Assembly: GCA_023428265.1 (NCBI GenBank)
Contig: JAEYYW010000170.1
Location: forward strand, 1-21,394
DNA length: 21,394 nucleotides
Direction of reading: 5' to 3'
Origin: Bacillota bacterium
Lineage (GTDB): Bacteria > Bacillota > Clostridia > Christensenellales > UMGS416
Translations under genes and position numbers: made by a program
Notes under the pieces: generated by a model
What the model saw: the letters and a program-made list of their open reading frames with translations, nothing else
Told to the model about the DNA's origin: nothing
Databases searched by the model: none
In this document: piece after piece, positions 1 to 7,144 of the stretch
How positions within the stretch are numbered: the stretch's first letter is position 1
Layout: every line of letters begins with the position of its first letter

Positions 1-226
1 GCAACCGGCCTCGTCGATAGCCGCCGATAATCAAATTTGTGACAGGGCTGGGGTTAAAATAACCCAAGTGCAATGATTCGCATCCGACTGCGTATCGGTA
101 ACTGGTTGTGGTTTTTTCAGCATCAATCATAAGCTTTTCGGCTGCAGTGGAGGCATCCTTTTGCAAAGCTGCAAGCTCGCTGCAACGAACGTGTGCCGCT
201 TGAACTAATTCATCAATATGTGTCAT
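1..226 (-). CDS. Hypothetical protein, N-terminal part (runs off the window)
   Basis: An open frame starts at an ATG (226-224) and runs unbroken off the left edge, giving about 75 residues. An AAGGG ribosome site lies a few bases upstream of the ATG. The first 40 residues (starting MTHIDELVQAAHVRC) are polar, Ala/Glu/Lys-rich and probably helical. The next part, beginning around YRYAVGCESLHLGY, looks like the start of a folded domain. I do not recognise the family and assign no function. Its codons and base composition are visibly more A+T-rich than the genes to the right, which may mean a different origin. A terminator-like hairpin lies between it and the upstream minus-strand operon, so it probably has its own promoter, which I could not identify. 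Confidence 0.6.
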   Translation of the reverse strand, partial: MTHIDELVQAAHVRCSELAALQKDASTAAEKLMIDAEKTTTSYRYAVGCESLHLGYFNPSPVTNLIIGGYRRGRL

Positions 227-290
227 GATAACCCTTCAGCTAATTTATCAATCAGGTTTTTAGTTGATATTTGCAGCTGGGCGAAGATGA

Positions 291-317
291 GGCGTCCCCT
301 CTTTTTGGGGGGACGCC
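291..317 (-). terminator. Terminator-like hairpin after the HEAT-like gene
   Basis: A perfect 9-bp stem (GGCGTCCCC with its complement) closes a 9-base loop just after the stop of the gene ending at 327. On the minus strand the stem is followed by TCATCTTC rather than a clean T run. The hairpin is strong but the U-tract is poor, so termination may be partial or Rho-assisted. Confidence 0.55.
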
Positions 318-326
318 CTCAGCTAA

Positions 327-1187
327 TTATTTCTGATCCAGATATCGCAGCGATTCATACCACGGGTCGCCGGAGAAGTCCGGCTCCGGCGCATTGGCCT
401 CGCCGCCCAGCTCCTCAATGGCGTTGCGGGTTTCCGTCCACTCCAGATAGTTGAGCGTGCCCTCCGTCAGGGCCGCCTTCAGAGCCGGGATGGCATCGGC
501 ATTGCCGTATTTGCCCAAATAGGCTGCAATCACGGCCTTGTCGCTTTCGGCGCTCTGATATGCTGCCAGCAGCTTTTTATAGATGCGTTCGTCGCCGGGG
601 AACTCCACCAGCACGCTCAAAAACCATTCCACGGCCTGCGGCTCCAGATCCCTGCCCATGCTGGAAAGGATCGGGTCCACCACAACGGGCCCCATCGCCG
701 TGAGTGCCTCGGCCATGCTCTCGGCATAGTCGTTGTCCGGGTTGTTCACGATGGCGTCGATGTATTCCTCCATCGGCAGCACCGAACCGATTTCATTGAG
801 GAGCTTGATGGCGATCATGACCGCCTCGTCACCCCGGTCACCGGCGGGCAACGGCATCTCGCGGCGCTTGAGCTTCAGGAGCAGCGGCTCAGCCTGCGCC
901 CCCAACGCCACAATGCGGTCCAGCATCGGGTCAGGCACCCACACACCGGCAGTGATATACTTGAGCATCCACTTGATGAGCATCGCCGCGTCGTCAAAGC
1001 GCTCGAAATAGTGGATCGGCGCAGCACCGTCCAGCCAAGTGGCGGGGGCGTTGAGCCAGCGCTCATACACACCCTCCACCTGGGCTTCCATTTGCTCAGG
1101 CTTTTTGTGTTTGTCGCGGTTCTGTTCCATCCATTGCTTCAGGTGCTTTTCAAACTGCTTCTCAAAATCCATCACAAACAGGTCCAT
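327..1187 (-). CDS. HEAT-repeat-like helical protein, function unknown
   Basis: The predicted protein has 286 residues. It opens with a charged helical stretch (residues about 1-40), followed by paired amphipathic helices recalling HEAT/ARM-type repeats. The repeat character is clearest at residues about 145-270, for example AESMAEALTAMGPVVVDPIL and NADAIPALKAAL. There is no signal peptide, membrane segment or catalytic motif, so it is probably a cytoplasmic scaffold or binding protein. The start codon shares its first base with the last base of the upstream hslO stop (TAATG), and an AGGGAG ribosome site lies inside the end of hslO. Translational coupling is therefore likely. It is the last gene of the spore protein-methyltransferase-Hsp33 operon. 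The HEAT assignment rests on pattern only. Confidence 0.75.
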   Translation of the reverse strand: MDLFVMDFEKQFEKHLKQWMEQNRDKHKKPEQMEAQVEGVYERWLNAPATWLDGAAPIHYFERFDDAAMLIKWMLKYITAGVWVPDPMLDRIVALGAQAEPLLLKLKRREMPLPAGDRGDEAVMIAIKLLNEIGSVLPMEEYIDAIVNNPDNDYAESMAEALTAMGPVVVDPILSSMGRDLEPQAVEWFLSVLVEFPGDERIYKKLLAAYQSAESDKAVIAAYLGKYGNADAIPALKAALTEGTLNYLEWTETRNAIEELGGEANAPEPDFSGDPWYESLRYLDQK

Positions 1188-2080
1188 TATTCTCCCTCGC
1201 TTCCGTTTGCCGCCTGGTCGCGCAGCTCACCCAGTTCGTCGGCGGTGAAGTCATACGCTTTGGTGCAGAAGTGGCAGCGCACTTCCGCGCCGCCGTCCTG
1301 CCTGATCATGTCGTTCAACTCTTCGAGCCCAAGGGAAATGAGCGCCCGCTCAATGCGATCACGGGAGCAATCGCACTTCAGCTCCACCGGCATTTGGCCA
1401 ATCCTCTGCGGATCCATGCCGCGGAAGGTGGACTGTATCACGCCGTCGGCGCCTTCGTCCAGCAGCCTGCGGCTGATGTCGCCCAGCGTGGGGGCAATCA
1501 GCTCTAGGTGTGAGATGGTTTCCTCCGGGCAGCCGGGCAAGGGCTGCACCACAATGCCGCCGGAGGAGAGCACAGGGCCCTCCGGTGAAACCAGCACGCC
1601 CAGCGCCGCCAGCGACGGCTGCTGCTCCGAGGCGGCCAGATAGAGCGCTAAATCTTCGCCGACCTCGCCGGTCGCCAGGTTCACCTGGCCGATATAGGGC
1701 TCGCGCATGCCAAGGTCTTTGACCACTGCCAGCTTGCCCTGGCGGCCGATTGCGCCGCCCACATCCAGCTTGCCGTCGGAGCGGGGGGGCAGATCCACAG
1801 CGGGGTTGGAGCAATACACTTTCACGGAGCCTTCGGGCCGGGCCACGGCAATCACCTTGCCAATGGGGCCGCCGCCGGCAATCGTGACAGACACGCTGCC
1901 GTCGCCTTTAAGCTCCGAGGCCAGCAGCAACGCCATTGTGAGCGTGCGGCCCATTGCCGCCGCCGCCACCGGTGTGGCGCCGTGGATGCGGCTGGCTTCC
2001 TCGGCAGCCAGCGTGGTTTCTGCCAACGCAATGCGCACATTGCCGCCGGCAGCCAGATAGCGGGTCACCTGATCCTGCAA
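1187..2080 (-). CDS. hslO: Hsp33 redox-regulated chaperone
   Basis: This 297-residue protein has the length and layout of Hsp33, a cytoplasmic holdase activated when oxidation releases zinc from four C-terminal cysteines. The zinc cysteines are visible: a CxC pair in CDCSRDR (Cys236, Cys238) and a CxxC pair in CHFC (Cys269, Cys272). The N-terminal part carries the usual family features, such as the GATPVAAAAMGRTLTMALLL stretch near residues 34-53. The start is a TTG at 2080, supported by a strong GGAGGA ribosome site about 6 bases upstream. The gene follows the methyltransferase stop by 28 bases and is coupled to the HEAT-like gene downstream. An Hsp33 would fit a sporulation or oxidative-stress operon, but that link is inference from position. 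Confidence 0.95.
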   Translation of the reverse strand: MQDQVTRYLAAGGNVRIALAETTLAAEEASRIHGATPVAAAAMGRTLTMALLLASELKGDGSVSVTIAGGGPIGKVIAVARPEGSVKVYCSNPAVDLPPRSDGKLDVGGAIGRQGKLAVVKDLGMREPYIGQVNLATGEVGEDLALYLAASEQQPSLAALGVLVSPEGPVLSSGGIVVQPLPGCPEETISHLELIAPTLGDISRRLLDEGADGVIQSTFRGMDPQRIGQMPVELKCDCSRDRIERALISLGLEELNDMIRQDGGAEVRCHFCTKAYDFTADELGELRDQAANGSEGE

Positions 2081-2108
2081 ATTCTTCCTCCGGATTGCCT
2101 GTTCTCAG

Positions 2109-2861
2109 TCAAATTGCCTGCGCCACAAACTGCAGCCTTTCGCAGCCGGGCTTGGGTTTGTCCTTGGTAAATGCCCCATAAACGGCCTTGAGCTCATAGC
2201 CGCACTGTGTGAGTGCGCCTGTGATCTCGCTCTCGGTCCACACACGCTGGCGATGCACTTCGTGCTCCCGCCGCCAATATTCCCATTGGCGCACAAACAG
2301 CGTGATGTCCATCGTAATCACCATGGTTTCACGGTCCAGCACGTTGGTCCACAGATATGCGGTGTCGTCTGTCTCCTCGCCGTAAAGCTGGCCATCCATC
2401 GCGGTGAGCTTCTCCTCGCTGCTCACATCAAAAAGCAACGCTCCGCCCTTTTTCAGGCTCTTACGGGCGCTGCACAGAAACTGCCTGAGGTCGTCGGGCT
2501 CCAGCAGGTAATTTGCGGCGTCGCAGGCACACAGAATGCCGTCCACCGGCCGGTGCACCCGCATGGCGCGGATGTCCTGGCGCACAAATGTGATTGCGGC
2601 GCCGGCCTTGGCGGCCTTTGCGGCGGCTTCCGTGAGCATCTGCTGCGAGATGTCAATGCCCAGCACCGAGTAGCCTGTTTTGTAAAGCTCCAGCGAGATG
2701 CCGCCGGTGCCGCATGCGGCGTCAATCAGCCTGCTGCCGGGCGGCGCGCCCAGATCATAGAGCAGCGAGGTGAGGTATTCTCCCCAGGCTTTGTAGTCAT
2801 GGTGGCCCAGCCGGTCATAAACCACGGCCAGGGCGCTGTAGGCGTTTTCCTGCTCGCTCAA
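2109..2861 (-). CDS. Class I SAM-dependent methyltransferase
   Basis: This 250-residue protein has the Rossmann-type methyltransferase fold. Motif I is LIDAACGTGG (residues about 45-54), followed by the ribose-binding acidic strand LGIDIS and a motif IV-like DGILCACDAANYLL. The start is a TTG at 2861 that overlaps the stop of the upstream spore-protein gene by four bases (TTGA). A G-rich stretch about 8 bases upstream could serve as ribosome site. The C-terminal half (WEYWRREHEVHRQRVW and onward) resembles small-molecule methyltransferases often annotated only as class I SAM methyltransferases in Clostridia. The substrate cannot be read from the sequence. Overlap with the genes on both sides shows it belongs to the operon that ends with hslO and the HEAT-like gene. 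Confidence 0.88.
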   Translation of the reverse strand: MSEQENAYSALAVVYDRLGHHDYKAWGEYLTSLLYDLGAPPGSRLIDAACGTGGISLELYKTGYSVLGIDISQQMLTEAAAKAAKAGAAITFVRQDIRAMRVHRPVDGILCACDAANYLLEPDDLRQFLCSARKSLKKGGALLFDVSSEEKLTAMDGQLYGEETDDTAYLWTNVLDRETMVITMDITLFVRQWEYWRREHEVHRQRVWTESEITGALTQCGYELKAVYGAFTKDKPKPGCERLQFVAQAI

Positions 2862-3031
2862 GGCTTGCTGCCCCCGTTGCCTTTGCGGGCTCTGCCGGAG
2901 AGAAGCGCGCCCACGCGGCCTGTCTCCTCGCTGGTCAGCCCGCCCCAGCCGGTGCGGAGCAGCTTTTCTGCCAGGCCCAGCTCTGCGGCGGCTTCAAATT
3001 TCATGCGTTCCTTTTCCAGGTTCTTTTTCAC
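2858..3031 (-). CDS. Divergent alpha/beta-type small acid-soluble spore protein
   Basis: This is a 57-residue basic protein. KFEAAAELGL matches the first SASP signature and the germination-protease cleavage region (K-x-E-[IV]-A-x-E-L-G-L), with Ala in place of Ile/Val. GGLTSEETGRVGALLSGR matches the second conserved block, with Ala replacing the second Gly of VGG. Such proteins coat and protect spore DNA and supply amino acids on germination. I chose the GTG at 3031 because GGGTGAT sits about 5 bases upstream; the GTG at 3040 has no ribosome site. The protein is short for the family because little precedes the first signature. The stop overlaps the next gene's start. Leading an operon with a methyltransferase and Hsp33 is unusual, since alpha/beta SASPs are commonly monocistronic. 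Confidence 0.72.
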   Translation of the reverse strand: MKKNLEKERMKFEAAAELGLAEKLLRTGWGGLTSEETGRVGALLSGRARKGNGGSKP

Positions 3032-3046
3032 AAATATCACCCATCA

Positions 3047-3075
3047 TAGTATCAGGGGAAGAGCCAAATTTATGT
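3047..3075 (-). promoter_or_regulatory. Possible forespore sigma (sigma-F/G-type) promoter
   Basis: On the minus strand ACATA (3075-3071) is followed after 17 bases by GATACTA (3053-3047). These resemble the -35 (GnATA-like) and -10 (CATnnTA-like) elements of forespore sigma factors, just ahead of the SASP ribosome site. The match is imperfect; it is suggested mainly by the spore gene behind it. Confidence 0.3.
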
Positions 3076-3115
3076 AGCGGTGCGCCTTCCTGCGAAGGCT
3101 GCAGCGCCGGTCTGG

Positions 3116-4033
3116 TTACGGCTTGATCTCCCGGTCTTCCGGATCCAGCGGCGGGCGCCTGTCATCCTGGCCGGATTCTGCCCGCATCAGGCGGTCAAAG
3201 GTGGCGTTGGTGTAGCTGTTGGTGATGAACCCCGTGAGTGTGAGGCCCAGCAACGCGTAGTAAAGTATCAGCGCAAGAAACGCGATGGGTGAAGCGGTGA
3301 CCCCAAAGATCAATATGCCCAGCACCACCGGGATCACGGCCAGAGCGCCGAAGATGAGCGTGAAGGGCAGCCGGCCCAGTGAAAGCATCATGCTGTTGCG
3401 GAGGATCTGCCCCAGTTTGAGTTTATAGGTGACCATCATCGGGAACGAATACATGAAGCTCAGAACGAACATGCCCAGGAACATGATATACAGCATCAGC
3501 ATGAACCAGACCCATTGCTGGGTTTCCAGCAGACCGACATACATAAAGATTACCAGATAAGACAGGAACATGATTAATGCCAGGATCAGCATCAGCAGCA
3601 TCGATTGTTTCCAGTTGGCCTTCATATGCTCCTTGAAGTCGCTCCAGAGCCACGCATGCTCATCGCGGGCATAGTTGCGCAGCACATAGGTTGCGCCGGC
3701 CAGCGGCGGGCCGGCCAGTGGCAACAGCACGATGTTGACCAATAGATAGAAGGAAAGCTGGCTCAGCAGGTTTTCACCCACAACCTGCGGAATGCCGCCG
3801 CTCAGGTCAAAACCCTCAAGCCCTGCGTTCATTGCAAACAGTGTCCAGGCAGTCCAAAACTCAACTGGCAGCAAGAACACGATCAAAAGCAGGTTCAGCT
3901 TGATCAGATCGCCGATCCGCACGCCCAGCGTGGTGAAAAACAGCTCAAACCTGTTTCTCGGCATATCGCCGGGGTCCAGATCCGGCCGGTCGGGGTTGCC
4001 GTTGTACATGCGGTTGAAAAAGCCTTTGAACAT
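3116..4033 (-). CDS. DUF624 (YesL-type) multi-pass membrane protein
   Basis: The predicted protein has 305 residues and about six hydrophobic segments, for example around LLLIVFLLPVEFWTAWTLF, FYLLVNIVLLPLAGPPLAGA, MLLMLILALIMFLSYLVIFM and the paired helices near the C-terminus. The conserved N-terminal pattern (short cytoplasmic start, then FELFFTTLGVRIGDLIKLN before the first helix) and the PLAGPPLAGATYVLRNYARDEHAW region match DUF624/YesL proteins of Bacillota. The family's function is not established; members often sit near carbohydrate or transport genes. The charged C-terminal tail is probably cytoplasmic. A GAGGATC ribosome site precedes the ATG. The gene starts 20 bases after the M20 peptidase stop, so the two are almost certainly co-transcribed. 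Confidence 0.85.
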   Translation of the reverse strand: MFKGFFNRMYNGNPDRPDLDPGDMPRNRFELFFTTLGVRIGDLIKLNLLLIVFLLPVEFWTAWTLFAMNAGLEGFDLSGGIPQVVGENLLSQLSFYLLVNIVLLPLAGPPLAGATYVLRNYARDEHAWLWSDFKEHMKANWKQSMLLMLILALIMFLSYLVIFMYVGLLETQQWVWFMLMLYIMFLGMFVLSFMYSFPMMVTYKLKLGQILRNSMMLSLGRLPFTLIFGALAVIPVVLGILIFGVTASPIAFLALILYYALLGLTLTGFITNSYTNATFDRLMRAESGQDDRRPPLDPEDREIKP

Positions 4034-4053
4034 TGTGATCCTCGCCTTTCCTG

Positions 4054-5196
4054 TCAGGTGATCAACAGCCGTCTATAGAATTCCACTGCGGCCAGCAGCG
4101 CATGCTCTCGGAAGTTGAAGCGGTCGCTGTGCAGCGGCTCGGTGAAGCCCGCCTCTTCGTTGCGGCAGCCCAGCAGGCCCATGAACGCCGGCGCCTTCTG
4201 CCGGTAGAGGCTGAAGTCTTCCGCCACGGTCAGCGGCGCCGCGGCCACTGCCAAATCTGGTGCCAGCGCCAGGGCCAGTTGCGCCAAGGCCGGGTCGTTG
4301 GCAGTCACGGGCACCTCGGTGAGCACGCGGAAAGCGGTGGTCACACCCCAAGCCTGCTCCAGACCTTTCAGGTGATTCAGAAGGCTATTGCGCATGCTCG
4401 TCATCACGCCGTCGTCATAAGCCCTCAGGGTGCCCTCCAGCTCCACCAACCCGGCGATGATGTTGTGGCGGCTTCCGCCCACAAATTTCCCAAATGTCAA
4501 AAGCCCCGGTGCCTCCGGGGGCTTCACGCGGGAGACCACCGACTGCGCCCCGGTCACAAAGGCCGCCGCCGCAGCAATGGCGTCCACGGCCAGGTGGGGC
4601 ATTGCGCCATGGGCGCTGCGGCCGATCACATCGATGGCAAACTCGCATGCCGCAGCCATGACAGGCCCCTGCACCACGCCGATTGTGCCTTCGGCCAGGT
4701 GGGGCATCAGGTGGAATGCAAACACGCGATCCACCGCAGGGTTGTCCAAAGCGCCGGCCTCAAGTAGCAACCGCGCGCCTTTCACCAGCTCCTCGCAGGG
4801 CTGAAAAAGCAGCACCACCGTGCCTGAGACATTCTGCAGGTTCTCATTCAGAAGCCGTGCCGCCGCCAGCAGCGCCGCCATGTGGCCGTCGTGGCCGCAG
4901 GCGTGCATCCAGCCTTGCCGTTCGCTGGCAAAATCGCAGCCTGTTTTCTCATGGACGTTCAGCGCGTCCATGTCGGCCCGGAGCGCGGTGACAGGCCCCG
5001 GCTTTCCACCCCGGAGCACAGCCTTGACGCCAGTGCCTGCGACCGCTTCGCCATGGATACCCAATGCGCTGAGCTGCTCCAAAAGGAAGCGCTGCGTCTG
5101 CTGCTCCTCCAACCCCCGCTCAGGGATGCGGTGCAAGGCGCGGCGCATGGCTGCGGCGTAATCCAGCAATGCCAGTGTTTCCGGTGATAGACCCAT
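4054..5196 (-). CDS. M20-family metal-dependent amidohydrolase (N-acyl amino acid / hippurate hydrolase type)
   Basis: This 380-residue cytoplasmic enzyme belongs to the M20D group, which cleaves N-acyl amino acids or similar amides using two metal ions. Visible active-site elements include RADMDAL (residues 73-79), HACGHDGH (98-105, with Cys100 and His102 as likely metal ligands), the glutamate pair in QPCEE (Glu135, Glu136), FHLMPH, and a late ligand in EPLHSDRF. I placed the start at the ATG at 5196 because an AGAGGAA ribosome site lies about 5 bases upstream and a strong promoter sits at 5224-5252. The longer frame starting at 5259 would begin upstream of that promoter. The gene leads a two-gene operon with the DUF624 membrane protein. 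The exact substrate cannot be told. Confidence 0.93.
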   Translation of the reverse strand: MGLSPETLALLDYAAAMRRALHRIPERGLEEQQTQRFLLEQLSALGIHGEAVAGTGVKAVLRGGKPGPVTALRADMDALNVHEKTGCDFASERQGWMHACGHDGHMAALLAAARLLNENLQNVSGTVVLLFQPCEELVKGARLLLEAGALDNPAVDRVFAFHLMPHLAEGTIGVVQGPVMAAACEFAIDVIGRSAHGAMPHLAVDAIAAAAAFVTGAQSVVSRVKPPEAPGLLTFGKFVGGSRHNIIAGLVELEGTLRAYDDGVMTSMRNSLLNHLKGLEQAWGVTTAFRVLTEVPVTANDPALAQLALALAPDLAVAAAPLTVAEDFSLYRQKAPAFMGLLGCRNEEAGFTEPLHSDRFNFREHALLAAVEFYRRLLIT

Positions 5197-5223
5197 CGAG
5201 TTCCTCTGTTTGGTAGTAGCTCC

Positions 5224-5252
5224 ATTATATACGCGGCATTGCGCCTTGTCCA
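5224..5252 (-). promoter_or_regulatory. Sigma-A promoter for the M20 amidohydrolase operon
   Basis: On the minus strand TGGACA (5252-5247) and a perfect TATAAT (5229-5224) are separated by 17 bases. The predicted transcript start falls about 20 bases before the ATG at 5196 and leaves room for its AGAGGAA ribosome site. This settles the choice of start codon. Confidence 0.75.
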
Positions 5253-5291
5253 TGAACAAACGGCAATCGCAAGCTTAAGGATTGCTAAGCG

Positions 5292-6077
5292 TCAGGCAGT
5301 TCTCTCCGCCTTCAGCAGAAAGGACAGCGGGAAGCCTTTGCCGTCATATGCGTCCGTCAAACCCACATCATAATCAAACTCATCAAACCTCCGGATGCAA
5401 AAGCCTGCTTTGATCATGGCGTTGAGGATTGATCCGACTGTATGCGAGAAACTGGTGAACGTCTTGGACTGATACTCAGTGGTCATATAGCCCATCCCGC
5501 TGTTTTCAATCCAGGGGTCGGTTTTGAAGTAGGTATAGGCAAGCTTGGGCTGCCCGTCAAACGCCTCTTCACCGGGCACGGGCAGCATGCTCATCATCGG
5601 GTGGAAATCATGCAGGTATAGCACCCCGCCGGGCTTCAGGCACCGGGCAGCCACAGAAAACAATGCGTTCAGATCCTGAAACCATGCGATCGCGCCGATT
5701 GTGAAAAACACCAGATCGAAAGCTCCGTCATACTCCGGGCCGATCTTCAGGATATCAGTGCAGACAAATTCGCAGGCGATGCCGGCCATCTCTGCGGTCT
5801 CCCGCGCCTGGCCCAACAGGTTTTCGGCGATGTCGAAACCCACACCCCGCTGCGCACCCAGCTGCATCAGCGAGAGGAGCTCGCGGCCGTTGTTGCAGCA
5901 AAACTGCGCCACAACCTTTCCGGTGAAGTCAATCCCTTCGAGCTCCCGCGCCAATTCTTTGTTGAGGAAGGGCAGCCGGCAGCTTTTGAGGATCGTGTGG
6001 TTATCATCCCCCCAGCCCGGTTTGCGGTGTTCAAATGCCTCTTCCCATGCCTGTTTGTTTGCTTGGATATAGTCCAT
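5292..6077 (-). CDS. Class I SAM-dependent methyltransferase with atypical motif I
   Basis: The protein has 261 residues. The SAM-binding loop reads VAQFCCNNGRE (residues about 56-66), so the usual GxGxG is replaced by CCNNG. The following acidic strand GVGFDIAENLL, FDLVFFTIGAIAW and the post-motif LKPGGVLYLHDFHPM are normal for the family, so it is probably an active methyltransferase of a recognised Clostridia/Bacilli subgroup. The N-terminus (MDYIQANKQAWEEAFEHRKPGWG) resembles that subgroup. The ATG at 6077 follows a run of Gs (AGGGGGC) at suitable distance. It appears monocistronic, reading away from the chemotaxis genes. TAAAAT at 6155-6150 on the minus strand could be a -10 element, but no good -35 is seen. 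The substrate is unknown. Confidence 0.87.
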   Translation of the reverse strand: MDYIQANKQAWEEAFEHRKPGWGDDNHTILKSCRLPFLNKELARELEGIDFTGKVVAQFCCNNGRELLSLMQLGAQRGVGFDIAENLLGQARETAEMAGIACEFVCTDILKIGPEYDGAFDLVFFTIGAIAWFQDLNALFSVAARCLKPGGVLYLHDFHPMMSMLPVPGEEAFDGQPKLAYTYFKTDPWIENSGMGYMTTEYQSKTFTSFSHTVGSILNAMIKAGFCIRRFDEFDYDVGLTDAYDGKGFPLSFLLKAERTA

Positions 6078-6280
6078 GTTGTGGCCCCCTTGCCCGCAGG
6101 CACGAATGTTGCAGCCGGTGATACGGCGCCTGGCCGGTTGTAATTACATATTTTACCACATCCCAGGGAGAGGAGAGAAGCTGCCCATGCGCTTACCGTC
6201 ATGGTCATCGGCTGTTATCGCCTTGCGTCCGGTGGGTATGTATAGGAGAACATTGTGTTGAAATGGAAAGGGTGTCGCGC

Positions 6281-7144
6281 ATGAAGGACGTCAGAATTGT
6301 GATCGTGGATGACTCGGTTTTTTCCGTAGCGTTTATCCGGGATATTCTGGAAAGCAACGGCTTTGCGGTGGTTGGCGAGGCCGGCACGCTGGAAGACGTG
6401 AAAAAAGTTGTGGGGGAGCTCCGGCCCACATTGGTCACGATGGACATGACGCTGCCTGGCACCGACGGCTTTGCGTGCACCCGCGCCGTGCATGAGATCG
6501 ACAGGGGCATCAAGGTGATTGCCATCAGTTCGATGATGGACGAGGAGCTGATTAAAAGCGCCAGGAAGAACAGGATATCCGCCTATCTGCAGAAGCCTGT
6601 GGATGCCGACGAGCTTGTGACCACAATCAGGCGGGTGATGGAGTCGGATGAGCTGCATCGGTTTTTGCTGAATGAGTATTTCGCCGCCTTCCAGGAGGCG
6701 CTGATGGATGCCACCAACAGGATGACCAAGACCCTGCTGACATATAAGGACGCCTATGCCGGCGACAAGGAGTATCAGTCTGCCGGTGTGACCACGATCA
6801 TCGGCATCATCGGCGCCTGCTCCGGCAGAATGCTGATCGACCTCTCCGGTGAAACGGCCCAGCGGCTGGCCGCGGCGATTTTCCGGAGGGAGCCGAAGAA
6901 CAACGATGAGCTGATGGCGGCGCTTGGTGAGTTCAGCAACATCGTAGCCGGCAACGCCTGCTCTGTGTTGAACCGCAAAAACAAGGCGTTGGGGCTGCGT
7001 GTGGCGCCGCCCTCCATCCTTTACGGTCAGGATGTGTCGATCTCATCGCCGGACTTCAGCACCACCACGGCAGTGGCGGAAACCAATTTTGGCGAGTTGC
7101 TGCTCAATGTGGGCTTCAAGGAAGGGGACGAGAAATGGATGTAA
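6281..7144 (+). CDS. Response regulator receiver domain fused to a CheX phosphatase domain
   Basis: This protein has 287 residues in two parts. Residues about 4-120 form a CheY-like receiver: acidic pair Asp10-Asp11, phosphoacceptor Asp55 in TMDMTLPG, Ser83 and Lys105 in LQKP. Residues about 125-287 are CheX-like, with the phosphatase signature E-x2-N-x22-P present exactly as Glu217, Asn220 and Pro243. CheX removes phosphate from CheY-P, so this protein may carry both regulator and phosphatase, or its receiver may control the phosphatase. I chose the ATG at 6281 because GGAAAGGGTG sits 6 bases upstream and the receiver fold begins at once; an upstream ATG at 6263 lacks support. Its last 10 bases overlap the stand-alone cheX. 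No cheA or receptor gene is in the window. Confidence 0.92.
   Translation: MKDVRIVIVDDSVFSVAFIRDILESNGFAVVGEAGTLEDVKKVVGELRPTLVTMDMTLPGTDGFACTRAVHEIDRGIKVIAISSMMDEELIKSARKNRISAYLQKPVDADELVTTIRRVMESDELHRFLLNEYFAAFQEALMDATNRMTKTLLTYKDAYAGDKEYQSAGVTTIIGIIGACSGRMLIDLSGETAQRLAAAIFRREPKNNDELMAALGEFSNIVAGNACSVLNRKNKALGLRVAPPSILYGQDVSISSPDFSTTTAVAETNFGELLLNVGFKEGDEKWM

Noticed and set aside
2253..3077. A 274-codon plus-strand frame opposite the first methyltransferase and spore-protein genes
   Set aside because: Low-complexity His/Val-rich product; the minus strand carries the SAM motif I, SASP signatures and ribosome sites.
3084..3099. Short hairpin (GCCTTC/GAAGGC) after the DUF624 gene as terminator
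   Set aside because: Only 6 bp with no T run on the minus strand; too weak to call.
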